A stretch of 64,000 bases of DNA from Pseudovibrio sp. Tun.PSC04-5.I4 (GCF_900104145.1 NZ_FNLB01000001.1:310001-374000); one strand, 5' to 3'. Counted from the first letter of the stretch, positions 52,650 through 61,321 are shown. A program made the numbers and translations. Notes: generated by a model not told the origin, from the sequence alone.

Positions 52650-52978
52650 GCTTGCTCCTGTTCCATCAAGGCAGAATTGAACGGGCAGCGCTTGCACGCG
52701 CTCCAATGACGGAGGGCTGCAGGGTCACTGGTTGGAATTGCGCGTTCACAGTTGCTCTGGCAGTTTGCCTGGCTGATATCGGACCCCAGAAAGGGGCACA
52801 TAATCCGGTCGCAGAACCGCTCGATAGCCCGGCGTTCAAAGCGGTCTATGCGCCCGCCATTGGCCTCAAGCTTTCCTGCCAGATAAAGACTGACAGCAGT
52901 GCGCGATACACCCAACTCATCTGCAACCGCTTGCCTGCTACCAAGCATTGAAAGCTGTTCTTCAATGAGGCCGTGCAC
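52643..52978 (-). CDS. helix-turn-helix protein with Cys-rich C-terminus
   Basis: 111 aa. The N-terminal part has a Cro-like helix-turn-helix (SRQAVADELGVSRTAVSLYL, then AGKLEANGG). The C-terminal part has Cys in CPF, QANCQSNC and ACKRCPF, a possible zinc or metal cluster. In the early operon of related Mu-like phages such a protein follows B; probably a regulator of early transcription. It begins two bases after the preceding gene ends. Confidence 0.75.
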   Translation of the reverse strand: MHGLIEEQLSMLGSRQAVADELGVSRTAVSLYLAGKLEANGGRIDRFERRAIERFCDRIMCPFLGSDISQANCQSNCERAIPTSDPAALRHWSACKRCPFNSALMEQEQAC

Positions 52979-52980
52979 GT

Positions 52981-53580
52981 TTATTTGCAGGGCGTGACCT
53001 CCCCATCATGAGTGAGGTTAAAATCAAGCATTAAGGATTTTTGTTGACTCCAGACTGGAGCAAGCGGGCCGGTATCGCGTATTAATCTGAAACGCCTGAA
53101 GCCATTTGAATGAGGCTTGGTACTCCTTGCCTTAACTGGCAAGATGGTCAGATACCCAGCCTGAAACAGGACACGAAGATAACGCTGGAGGTTGCTTTCT
53201 GGCTGCTTATCCGTGGGCTGGGCTGCCGCCAGAACAATATCCGACAGAGTAAACGCGCCGGAAATCTTCATGGCGTTCCATGCCCGCTGCCGCAAGGAGT
53301 TACGGCGAGGGCTACGGCGGTGCTTTTGTACTCTTGTGCCGCCACCTATCGGAATGACCAAGCCCTCATCAGCAGCTTTTCGCCCCGATTGTGTAAGCTG
53401 GTAACAACCCCGTTCAACGCGCTCCAGATATCCTTTCATGGTTAGAAAGCCAGCAGCCTCAATGAACTGCCTGCGACTGAGAGAAAGCCTGACATCGCTA
53501 TCCAGCATATCAAGTGTCTGGCATTCCCCGCCTTTTAAATGATGCAGAAGTTGTGTGGAGATCAGGGATTTAGTCATCAC
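52981..53580 (-). CDS. winged-helix early phage protein, 199 aa
   Basis: Two winged-helix-like units are visible: LSRRQFIEAAGFLTMKGYLE, RVERGCYQLTQSGRKAADEG at the N-terminus and MKISGAFTLSDIVLAAAQPT, NLQRYLRVLFQAGYLTILPV in the middle. Conserved behind MuB in related transposable phages; role unknown, perhaps replication control. It overlaps the B gene by four bases. Confidence 0.75.
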   Translation of the reverse strand: MMTKSLISTQLLHHLKGGECQTLDMLDSDVRLSLSRRQFIEAAGFLTMKGYLERVERGCYQLTQSGRKAADEGLVIPIGGGTRVQKHRRSPRRNSLRQRAWNAMKISGAFTLSDIVLAAAQPTDKQPESNLQRYLRVLFQAGYLTILPVKARSTKPHSNGFRRFRLIRDTGPLAPVWSQQKSLMLDFNLTHDGEVTPCK

Positions 53581-54344
53581 AGTCCTCCCGGAACCATGAT
53601 GGGCCGGTTTGACGAGCGATCGTTGATGATGGACACACCGGCCATCTCCCTCATGGTCAAACCCTCTTCACCGGGAGGATTGAGGAACCCGTGGCGTTCA
53701 ATATTGGCAATGGCTTCCAGGATTTCTCGGTTGTAACCGCCAGACACTTTGTGAACGAATTTCAAAAGATCATCAGCGACTGGAATTTCACAGCGACCCT
53801 CCATCAGAGACCGCACATCAGCCTCTGTACACTTTTCAAAACGCACCTTTTGAGAGACGCGGGAGGCGACCTGCGGGAAACGGGTCAGGTTATCGTTGAC
53901 CTTGCCCATGCCCACTAAAATGACCGGCAGTTCAATCATGTCGGAGATATCGCGGATGGTCTCCAAAATAGCTGATTTGCTGGAGACATGATCGGCCTCA
54001 TCAATCACCAGACCAAACGTTTTACTCTCAATGCCTGCAGAGGCTTGACGTCCAGCCAGTTCTTCAAGCGCCTTGCGGTACTTTTTCTGAAAGGCATGCG
54101 GTGGATGCACCCGCAAGGCTTCAAGAAGCTCGTTCATGAACCAGCTCGGCGTCCATTCTTTCTTGGCCCGCAGATATATGCTGCCCGTTTGGGCAACCCA
54201 TTTTCGTAAGGTGGTTGTTTTGCCAAGCCCCGGCAGTCCGTCCACGACCACCAGACAAGCCTCTTGTGCACCCCGTTCATTCAAGGCAGTCAACGCGTTC
54301 AAAAAGCGCTGCACGTTGGAGGTCTTTACAAAGTCATTCCGCAT
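53577..54344 (-). CDS. DNA transposition ATPase, MuB-like
   Basis: 255 aa from the ATG at 54342-54344, preceded by AAGGAAA at good spacing. An AAA+ ATPase with Walker A GLPGLGKT (36-43), Walker B LVIDEADH (about 112-119) and an arginine-rich SRVSQKVRF sensor region. It binds target DNA, activates the transposase and gives target immunity. It starts 31 bases after the transposase stop. Confidence 0.92.
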   Translation of the reverse strand: MRNDFVKTSNVQRFLNALTALNERGAQEACLVVVDGLPGLGKTTTLRKWVAQTGSIYLRAKKEWTPSWFMNELLEALRVHPPHAFQKKYRKALEELAGRQASAGIESKTFGLVIDEADHVSSKSAILETIRDISDMIELPVILVGMGKVNDNLTRFPQVASRVSQKVRFEKCTEADVRSLMEGRCEIPVADDLLKFVHKVSGGYNREILEAIANIERHGFLNPPGEEGLTMREMAGVSIINDRSSNRPIMVPGGL

Positions 54345-54375
54345 CTGATATTTCCTTGAGTGTTGATTGGTTGCG

Positions 54376-56643
54376 TTAAGCAGCGGCACGGAGGAGAGTT
54401 CGAAGGCTCTCCGTGTCGACGCCAAGCGCTTCAAAAAGATCCAGATAAGTCCTGTCGGTGAGACATCCCGACAGGATTTTTTTGTCCAGATCGGTCATCT
54501 TTTCAGGGTTATCCAGAACCCAAACAGCAAGCTCTTCCTTGGACTTAAAGCGTGGCCTGCCGGAATTGGTCGTGGGTTGAGGTTGAGACTTGGGAGCCTC
54601 AATAGGTTCTGCCAATTGAACGACGTTCCCCGCGCTCCTGACCGGTTCCATCACCACTGAAACGAGATCCTCCTCAGCGCTGTCTTCAAAGCCGGGAGCT
54701 GAGGCAAACACCTCCATGGGCTGTTCGCCAGAATGTTCCACGAGATAGCCGGGGCGCTGCTCCTGCTCAACACGGCGCAGCTTGTCTTCCAGCCGTTTTG
54801 TAGCCGTTTTTGCTTTCTTCTCGCGGGCGTTCTCAATAACTGGTTTGGGGAAGTAGGCTTGGCTGTTGCCTTCAAACTTGGCCGTGCAGATCAATGCACC
54901 CGGTGTCTCAACACCGTCCACATAATCAAGCTCACGCACCCACACTTGGCTCGCATCCAGCATGTCGTAACAAACCATGACCTCACGGCGGTCATAACGC
55001 TCCAACTCCAGTGCGAAGTAGCGGTTCGTCTCAATGGTAACGAGACCGCGAGTAACCTTACGCCGAACTGCGGGGCGGGACAGATCATCACTGTCATCTT
55101 TAGCAAGCGTAACCGCTTTGAACCCATGAGATTCAAATTGAGCCCAGTATTCATTGGGCGACATATGGCGGGTGTTGCCGGTGACGTCCCCGCGCACCTG
55201 AGGCAGACCTGAATGGGGCCGGTTGTTGTAGTATTGCAGCGCTCCGTCAAAAATCTTGAGGAACTCGTTCCAGCCGATCAGAATATCTGACGCGCCTGTC
55301 TCCTTGAGATCACTTTTGATCTGTTTGTGCAGTTTTAAAGCTGCTTCCCGGTCCAGATCACGGCCCGTATAGCTGGGCAGTGTTTTGGCAAGGCGGGTGT
55401 AAACCGACCCGTTGAAACGCTCGATAATACCGCGAGCCTGTGAGTTGTAGGCGATGCTGTGTTCTTTATGAGTACCAAGGCGAGCAAGCATACCCACCGC
55501 CGCTTCATCCAGCAGCTGGTTCTTATAGCCCTTACCGTTATCAACGTAGAAGATCGCTGCAACGCCGTTTGCCATGCTGGCATTGCGCAGGGCTTCAGAA
55601 ACGTCATAGGCTTTCTCATTCAGTCCAATTGAGTAACCAACACACTTGCGGGTCACCACATCCAAAATACTGGTGATTTCCGGGCGCATCGGACTGCCGG
55701 AAAATGGATGAGCCACAAAGGCATCAAACGTTTTGCCATCACCGGTATAGATATCGGTTGGTTCCAGCCCTTCAGTAGACCGGCTCACATAGACCTTACG
55801 GGCCTTGAGTGCCAACACACCTTCACGACCTTTGTAGGCGGCAATTGGGTCGGCTTTCTTCAGCTTCGTCAGATATCGTTTTACCTGATCGTAACTTGGT
55901 GCCCGTGCTGGTTCATCAAGACTGGCCCGGTATTGGTCCAGCGCTAATGCGAGCGTTGGCTTGCGCGGGTCCGCATAAAACTTCAGGAAGCCGGGAGCCC
56001 AGTCATAACGGGTCGCATTCAGCGCATCCTGTTTGCGCTTACCGGGAATAAGCCCGGCGAAACCGCTTTCCTTAAACGCCTTGCGCCAGTTGTAAATGGC
56101 ACGGCGGGAGATCCCGGTACCCTTGTCCTTGGCAGTGCGCACCAGCTCTAGCAAGTGCTTTTCATCGGGGGTTAGCACATCTTGGTTCAGCAGCACCTTA
56201 ACCTTGGCGGTCAGGCCACACACCGCCTTGTCATAGGCCATGCCGCGCATGACCAGCTGCTCCACCATCTGCAAGATCTGTTTACGAGCTTCCGCTGCAC
56301 AGCGCTGAGCAGCATCAGCATCCGCCAGAGTTACTTTTGTTTTCGCGGGCGTTTTAACCTGCACAACAGGCACGGTCGCGTTAAGGCGCTCTATGTTAAA
56401 GCGGGCTTCTAACGCTTTTCGGGCCACGTCAGGTAGCAGACCAATATGGTATTCCCAACCACCACCACGGCCCTTACGCTTGCGAGCAAGGGTAGTGGAT
56501 TGCCAATCTGCGCGTTTTGCAAAACGGATAACAGCACTTTCTGTTTCCGGAATTATCGGCACGTTTAGGCTTGCTAGTTCTTTCGCAGTAAACCACTCGC
56601 GCTTTGCGTCATTGTCAAAAAGGGTTGGACCTGTTCCGCTCAT
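54376..56643 (-). CDS. transposase, MuA-like
   Basis: 755 aa. The N-terminal Mu DNA-binding domain is EWFTAKELASLNVPIIPETE, then WQSTTLARKRKGRGGGWEYH. The helix-turn-helix ISRRAIYNWRKAFKESGFAG follows. The rve core has D302 (YTGDGKTFDAF), D368 (FYVDNGKGYKN) and E408 (GIIERFNGS). The beta-barrel and C-terminal B-interacting tail (residues 680-755) are present. It cuts and joins phage ends during integration and replication. Open throughout, so it is probably active. Confidence 0.95.
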   Translation of the reverse strand: MSGTGPTLFDNDAKREWFTAKELASLNVPIIPETESAVIRFAKRADWQSTTLARKRKGRGGGWEYHIGLLPDVARKALEARFNIERLNATVPVVQVKTPAKTKVTLADADAAQRCAAEARKQILQMVEQLVMRGMAYDKAVCGLTAKVKVLLNQDVLTPDEKHLLELVRTAKDKGTGISRRAIYNWRKAFKESGFAGLIPGKRKQDALNATRYDWAPGFLKFYADPRKPTLALALDQYRASLDEPARAPSYDQVKRYLTKLKKADPIAAYKGREGVLALKARKVYVSRSTEGLEPTDIYTGDGKTFDAFVAHPFSGSPMRPEITSILDVVTRKCVGYSIGLNEKAYDVSEALRNASMANGVAAIFYVDNGKGYKNQLLDEAAVGMLARLGTHKEHSIAYNSQARGIIERFNGSVYTRLAKTLPSYTGRDLDREAALKLHKQIKSDLKETGASDILIGWNEFLKIFDGALQYYNNRPHSGLPQVRGDVTGNTRHMSPNEYWAQFESHGFKAVTLAKDDSDDLSRPAVRRKVTRGLVTIETNRYFALELERYDRREVMVCYDMLDASQVWVRELDYVDGVETPGALICTAKFEGNSQAYFPKPVIENAREKKAKTATKRLEDKLRRVEQEQRPGYLVEHSGEQPMEVFASAPGFEDSAEEDLVSVVMEPVRSAGNVVQLAEPIEAPKSQPQPTTNSGRPRFKSKEELAVWVLDNPEKMTDLDKKILSGCLTDRTYLDLFEALGVDTESLRTLLRAAA

Positions 56644-57079
56644 TTCATTCTCCGCAAGTCTGCGTCACAGCTTTTCAGCATCTTCTTCAAGCGCTCCTGC
56701 TGGTCTTCAATCAACTGACGTTTAATCAACGGCAAGTATTTACGGTCCACCACAATCATGTCGGTGCCATCCAGCAGTTCATTCAAAAGCTCTTTGGAAT
56801 TGAGAACCGCAACCAGCACCATCAGACGATACCCGGCAATGTTGCTTGCCTCCCGTGCCTCACTCGCCCATGCGTCCAGACTGTCGCGGCTAATTGCTTT
56901 GACAAGACTGTGGCAATTTCCTCTCGCGATCTTTGGTCAACTTTGAAAGCTTCAGAAAGAGCGCGGCAAACTTTGGCCTGTGCTGTGGCCGCACGAACTC
57001 GTGTCGGATCAAAGCGGGCTTCCACTTGCGGCGGCTGCCAGCTCAGTAAATCATCGGTTTGTTGGCAGCGGTGGGTTCT
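56640..57079 (-). pseudogene. early phage gene of unknown function, frameshifted
   Basis: Starting at the ATG at 57077-57079 the frame gives MRTHRCQQTDDLLSWQPPQV, EARFDPTRVRAATAQAKVCR, ALSEAFKVDQRSREEIATVL, SKQL. A single missing base near 56890 then throws it out of frame; the continuing sequence in the next frame is RDSLDAWASEAREASNIAGY, RLMVLVAVLNSKELLNELLD, then a Lys-rich C-terminal coiled coil to 56640. Proteins with this full pattern precede A in related Mu-like phages; function unknown. Confidence 0.75.
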
Positions 57080-57273
57080 CATAGTGGGTATCCCGCACGG
57101 TAGGAGGCCACCGCGATACTCAGCGCACAAACCCAAAGAACGAAGGCGGCAGTGAAGGCACCAATGGCAAGCGCACTTGCAATATCTTTGAGGTGATTGT
57201 CGTGCCCCGCGTCATAATCAAAGCGCCGATAAAACCGCAGAGCGACACATCGTGTCACGCGAGCCGTTCTCAT
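57079..57273 (-). CDS. small membrane protein of the early operon, 64 aa
   Basis: It overlaps the ner stop by four bases and ends at the next start, so it is coupled to both. One long membrane helix (IASALAIGAFTAAFVLWVCA, LSIAVASY) after a basic N-terminus (TARVTRCVALRFYRRFDYDA). Unknown family. Confidence 0.6.
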   Translation of the reverse strand: MRTARVTRCVALRFYRRFDYDAGHDNHLKDIASALAIGAFTAAFVLWVCALSIAVASYRAGYPL

Positions 57274-57593
57274 GCCGCCACCTCGGCTTCAGAAATTGGG
57301 GTGTCAGCAAGCAACTGCTTTTTCTGACTGGCGCTCGGGCCGTGTTTGTCGCTATTGTAAATGACATGAGGGGAACGCAGACGCCGGTTAGGCCACAGCT
57401 CCTCCAATGGAATACTGAGATATCTGGAGATTAGCTCCGCACCACGTCCGGTTCCGGTTTCCAGAGCCTTGGTCAACGTGGTACGGTGCATACCTTCTCT
57501 GGCCGCTATTTCGGTCAGGGTCCACCCTTTGCGGTGTAGCTCGGCTTTGATTGAATGCTTGTCCCACTTCATCTGGGGTGCGCGTTTTGTCAT
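57270..57593 (-). CDS. ner: Ner-like DNA-binding regulator
   Basis: 107 aa. DKHSIKAELHRKGWTLTEIA, AREGMHRTTLTKALETGTGR, GAELISRYLSIPLEELWPNR is the Ner/Nlp winged-helix pattern; the C-terminal tail is longer than in Mu Ner. It is the first early gene, divergent from the repressor, and in Mu it turns down both early transcription and the repressor promoter. Confidence 0.9.
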   Translation of the reverse strand: MTKRAPQMKWDKHSIKAELHRKGWTLTEIAAREGMHRTTLTKALETGTGRGAELISRYLSIPLEELWPNRRLRSPHVIYNSDKHGPSASQKKQLLADTPISEAEVAA

Positions 57594-57695
57594 TGCATCT
57601 CCTTAAAAAGCGGACTGTTGCAGCAGCCGCTTTTTTATTCACCGTGCGTCTCACCTTGGTGATTTGCACTTGTTGGTAACGAATGAAAACAACAT

Positions 57696-57733
57696 GCGTA
57701 ATTTATCAACGCACATCAAGTGATAAATTACGC
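57696..57733. promoter_or_regulatory. operator pair in the repressor/ner control region
   Basis: GCGTAATTTATCA (57696-57708) and TGATAAATTACGC (57721-57733) form a perfect 13-bp inverted repeat with a 12-nt gap, in the 260-nt region between the divergent ner and repressor genes. Best candidate for the repressor or Ner binding site. Confidence 0.75.
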
Positions 57734-57750
57734 GTCAGAGTTATTTATGT

Positions 57751-57765
57751 TACGCAATTTGCGTA
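57751..57765. promoter_or_regulatory. third operator-like palindrome near the repressor start
   Basis: TACGCAA-T-TTGCGTA, perfect 7+1+7, about 90 bases before the repressor ATG. It shares TACGC with the 57696-57733 repeat and probably belongs to the same switch. Confidence 0.65.
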
Positions 57766-57852
57766 TCAGTAGCTATCCTTTTGAATTTAAAGGGTAATAG
57801 CGTGCTCTAACTGTTGTGGGGAACTCTGACTTTGTGGTCAGTGTTTAGTGAA

Positions 57853-58512
57853 ATGAACTCTGACGGCTTTATTCAAAGACTAGAACAGATCCAATCAGAT
57901 AGCAGTGCGCGATTATTTGCGCAAAAAGCTGGCGTAAGCGAAGGAACGTTACGCAGTATACGCAAAGGATCGAGTCCGACACTTGAGACACTGCTGGCGA
58001 TATGTCGCGGAGCGGGTGTTAATATAGGATGGCTCACCACCGGTGAGGGACCAATGCGGATTGGAGAGGAAATCAAGACACTAGAAGCGGCATTCATCAC
58101 CATCCCACGCGTGGATATTCGGCTCGCTGCAGGCAGTGGTGCTCTGAATGGCGACAGCATCACGAAGGTCGAAGAGATCCCTTTCACAAAAGGGTTTTTA
58201 GGCGGAAAACTGGGAAAAGCCTCAGCAGACGGCCTCATCATCTTGACGGCTGGTGGCGATAGCATGGACCCGCTCATTGCTGACGGCGACTTGGTCATGG
58301 TCGATAAAAAGCGTAACATCCTGCAAGATGGCGTCTACGCCTTTGTTTTAGCTGGAATGGCTCGCGTAAAGCGCTTACGCCCAACAGCACTTGGCGATCT
58401 GGAATTGATCAGCCAAAATCCAGAATACGAAAATGAGCTTCTAAAGCGTACAGATCTGGAAGACTTCCACATTATCGGCAAAGTGGTCTGGTGCGGTCAC
58501 CGCTTCGGGTGA
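57853..58512 (+). CDS. prophage repressor, S24/LexA-type
   Basis: About 219 aa from the ATG at 57853 (a TTG 39 bases upstream is unlikely). Helix-turn-helix: SSARLFAQKAGVSEGTLRSI, RKGSSPTLETLLAICRGAGV. C-terminal S24 peptidase-like domain: LTAGGDSMDPLIADGDLVMV, with Ser in GDSMDP, and GVYAFVLAGMARVKRL, with the catalytic Lys in RVKR. Self-cleavage after RecA activation would make the prophage SOS-inducible, unlike Mu c. An Ala-Gly cleavage site is a candidate at LAAGSGAL. Confidence 0.9.
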   Translation: MNSDGFIQRLEQIQSDSSARLFAQKAGVSEGTLRSIRKGSSPTLETLLAICRGAGVNIGWLTTGEGPMRIGEEIKTLEAAFITIPRVDIRLAAGSGALNGDSITKVEEIPFTKGFLGGKLGKASADGLIILTAGGDSMDPLIADGDLVMVDKKRNILQDGVYAFVLAGMARVKRLRPTALGDLELISQNPEYENELLKRTDLEDFHIIGKVVWCGHRFG

Positions 58513-58723
58513 TACGATTTGGACATAGGCAGTGTTGCTAGACTTTACCCGCTGCACATTTTTGACCGCTTTATGCACACCTACACGCCCGTTTTGAATA
58601 GTTTCCGCGCAACACTGTGCAAAATGATTTTTCCCCGCCCAAACGATATTATTTAAACTTTTCAACGGGTTCATACAACTTTACCCGCCTTCACCTCTGT
58701 GCAGAATAACAGTCCCCCCCACA
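58513..58723. repeat. prophage left end (repressor side) with candidate transposase sites
   Basis: Read inward from 58723 the end is TGTGGGGGGGACTGTTATTC then TGCACAG, an imperfect inverted repeat of the other end. ACTTTACCCGC occurs twice (58542-58552 and 58678-58688), suggesting repeated MuA-type binding sites, with further GGGCG-type motifs between them. Confidence 0.65.
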
Positions 58724-58846
58724 TCACCGATGTGCTCAAGCACGAAAAGATCAAGATCTCAATGGATGGTAAGGGAGCTTGGCGCGACAATGTATTCATC
58801 GAACGGTTCTGGCGGACCGTCAAATACGAGGAGGTCTACCTCAAGG
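58724..58846 (+). pseudogene. IS3-family orfB, C-terminal fragment, cut by prophage and IS6
   Basis: From TCACC at the phage end the frame reads TDVLKHEKIKISMDGKGAWR, DNVFIERFWRTVKYEEVYLK, the last third of an IS3 orfB with the catalytic Glu in FIERFW. At 58847 it meets the IS6 end (GGCGCTGTTGCA). It is probably the far part of the element whose start lies at 20771, with about 0.6-0.7 kb in between missing. Confidence 0.8.
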
Positions 58847-59654
58847 GGCGCTGTTGCATAAAACCGCTTCAGTCGTATATCTTGGCTGATATTTTCCTCA
58901 GTGAAGATGCTCTTAATGCCGTTTAAAACCAATGTTGCTCGCCATCACAAGTTTGCCAAAGTCAAATACAAAGTGACGAACTGGCCGGAGTATAATGAAA
59001 GCTTGCGTCGTCGCAGCGATGTAACGGTTTGGATTGAAAAGAGCGTTTCCAAGGCCTGGTTTTCACCTAAACCAAATGCGCGCTCGAAAAGACGAATTTC
59101 GCCCTTGATACCAGGTTGGATCAAGAACGCTTTGGCCTGGCTCTTTTTGAGGGCGCGCATCACCTCAAATCCTTTGATCGGAGCATAAGCAGTCTTGCGT
59201 GATTTGAACCCGAGGGTTGGCTTTGTCTGGCGTTTCAGCTTGACATAATCGGCCTCAATCACGTTGTTCAGACACCTAACTTGGCAATGTTCTGTGTCTG
59301 CCGGACATTTGCCCCCGGCCTTTAATACAGCAATTTCCGGGCCCGTATATGGGGGCTTTGTCGGTGTTGATCACGCGTGGTTTTTCATAATAATTCAAAC
59401 CCTTCTGCGCTTTACCAGAAAGGTATCTGCGGCCTTTGTGCTGCGCGTCGGCGAGAAGTAGAAGTCGATGGTGTCGCCCTGCTTCGTGACCGCCCGATAA
59501 AGATACATCCAGCAGTCCTTGACCTTGATATACGTTTCATCAACCTGCCAGGTGTCGTCCCTAGATGGCGGCCACTATTTGAAGTCACAGCTCATTGGAA
59601 TACCACTCGCTTTGTCCAAAAATCAAGCAGCCGAAGACTCTTTGCAACAGGGTT
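58847..59654 (-). mobile_element. IS6-family element with decayed transposase
   Basis: Ends: GGCGCTGTTGCATAAA (58847) and, on the other strand, AACCCTGTTGCAAAGA (from 59654), matching IS6/IS26-type ends. The minus-strand transposase reads DDTWQVDETYIKVKDCWMYL, YRAVTKQGDTIDFYFSPTRS, then a frameshift (NYEKPRVINTDKAP recovered in another frame), AVLKAGGKCPADTEH and NNVIEADYVKLKRQTKPTLG. The N-terminal helix-turn-helix region is deleted. No 8-bp target duplication (CCTCAAGG versus TCCTTTTT), and the flanks are different genes, so it marks a rearrangement. Confidence 0.85.
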
Positions 59655-60186
59655 TCCTTTTTTACGCCGCCGATAAGATCACCGCCCCACAACAAACGTT
59701 TGTTCTCATTTTCAGGCTCAACGTTTTTCCGGAAGCTGTCATTCGAACTAAGAAGAAGAACAGCGCCTAGCATCTCATCAACCTCTACATCACACTTGAG
59801 AGATCCGCATTCCCTGTAACCGAGCCAATGCAGAAGAAAGTCCTTCCTAGAATAATATAGGCGTCCTACTTCTGGGTCCGCTATTGAAATACGTCGTTTG
59901 CTGACATGCGTCACCACGACGAAATGATCCTGAAGCCAATGAACAATGAAAGGGCATGGCAAATTTCCAACGCAGAAGCGTTAACATGAGTTGCTAATGC
60001 CTCAAATCCCAACGGAAGAGCGGCACGTTCCATCGCAGCCATGGAAACACCGTTAAGATCCAGATCACATGTTTGCCGGATTCTAGTTATAGCTGCATCG
60101 CCGCCGTGATATCGCAGACCCATCTGAATGCAATTAGGGCCACAATCTTTTGAGTCATACCGGTAGACCAGAGGAAATTTCTTCAA
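59655..60186 (-). pseudogene. C39 peptidase domain of an ABC exporter, frameshifted and truncated by IS6
   Basis: From a TTG at 60184-60186 the frame reads KKFPLVYRYDSKDCGPNCIQ, with the C39 catalytic Cys in KDCGP, then MGLRYHGGDAAITRIRQTCD. Near 59955 one frame is exchanged for another which reads PCPFIVHWLQDHFVVVTHVS, with the catalytic His in HFVVV, then ISIADPEVGR with the catalytic Asp, and DFLLHWLGY. Such domains cut the double-glycine leader of bacteriocin-type peptides during export. After about 50 linker residues the IS6 end cuts the gene, so membrane and ATPase domains are lost. Confidence 0.8.
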
Positions 60187-60631
60187 TATCCAGCCCCCAT
60201 TAAACCATCATCGATAGATCTGGTCTGCGAGATAATCCACAGTGAACAACCTAGCGATAAACCCACATTCTTTGGTGAGTAGTTTTATCGCCAGAACGGC
60301 AAGCGGTCTTCTCCCTATTATAGGAGAGTGTTTTGAGGCAAGGCGGTATGATGTTTCTTGTTAAGGGTGGTCAAGACAGCACAATGTGGGTCCCTCCTTT
60401 GTACTGCACGCCAAAAATGTTCTCCTTAAGCCAACAGTAAACAAAGAGGTTTTAACTGTACGCAGCAATACGCCTAGCAGGCTTATCAAGAGGCATATAG
60501 CGCTAGTAACATCTTATAAGAGCGCCGCTAAGTGACCCTGTTACTACACCTTACTCGACCTTGGAATGAGCAGATAGACAAGTGTCACGCAGCCTGCCTC
60601 TTCGTGGAAAACCGTCAGTACTTCCGTTTAA

Positions 60632-60666
60632 GTGGCATTGCCACGTCGACTTGGCAATTGCCAAGT
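60632..60666. promoter_or_regulatory. two adjacent palindromes GTGGCATTGCCAC and ACTTGGCAATTGCCAAGT
   Basis: The first (60632-60644) is a 6+1+6 palindrome; the second (60649-60666) is a perfect 18-bp palindrome. Both share the half-site TGGCA. Similar half-sites recur near the hydrolase and GST genes, so they are candidate operators for one regulator. Confidence 0.55.
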
Positions 60667-61310
60667 ATGTGAATATCGCGAAAAATAAGAAACAGAACTC
60701 GGATTCAACACACCAAATCTGTGTTTCACAAGAGGACAACAACCGTAATTCTCGGAAAGGTCCGACAAACACCTCGCTGACAACTGTCGCCCGGCATATT
60801 GGGCCTAGCCCCTTCCAAGGCATGTATGCTGGCTTCCATAGCAATACAGAACCGGCTATAGCACGACTAAAGGATCGCGGGTGATGGGTAGTCAACTGGA
60901 GGACATGGCATCTACCACATTACCCGAGTATTGGAGACAGATGCATTCAAACCCGTAACATGAGACCATGTCGCGAAACATCCCACCACTTTTCACTAAG
61001 CCAAGCGAACGGCGACGAACCCAATGTCGGACAGATAGTAGCAATATCAGAACTGAGCCAAGGCCTATCATTTCCGCGCTTCTGTTTTCTGGAACAGAAC
61101 TATGTTTAATGCATTCCACACGAAAATAAGGACTCCGAAACTTATAGCATATTTACAAGCCTAGTATAATGACCAGATAAGGCGAACAGCGTTCGCAGGC
61201 AGTCCGTCCAATATATTTCAATAGTGGAACCAACTATCAGTTATCCAATCACCCACTATGTAGTTGGCCAAAACCATAATCTACGACCGCCTCGGCCTAG
61301 CTTGCAAACA

Positions 61311-61321
61311 TGGCAGCTGCC
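61311..61321. promoter_or_regulatory. TGGCAGCTGCC palindrome before the hydrolase
   Basis: TGGCAGCTGCC contains the perfect palindrome GGCAGCTGCC and lies about 120 bases upstream of the hydrolase start. It shares the TGGCA half-site with the palindromes at 60632-60666 and 63454-63467. Confidence 0.4.

Larger units (their letters stand above)
21154..58723 (-). mobile_element. Mu-like transposable prophage with P2-type tail
   Basis: The boundaries rest on three observations. IS3 sequence breaks at 21153/21154 and resumes at 58723/58724. The two ends are imperfect inverted repeats, both starting TGTGG and sharing TTCTGCA at positions 18-24. The gene content fills the interval exactly: repressor, Ner, MuA, MuB, GemA, Mor, lysis, Mu-type head, P2-type tail, com/methylase. 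It is read right to left. The bases flanking the ends (GTAAG and TCACC) are not a 5-bp target duplication. Total length is about 37.6 kb, close to Mu (36.7 kb). A frameshifted early gene suggests possible loss of fitness, but A, B, terminase, capsid and tail genes are open. Confidence 0.93.

Noticed and set aside
60551..61119. Frames in the long gap upstream of the hydrolase
   Set aside because: They overlap palindromes, lack start signals and have no coherent protein pattern.
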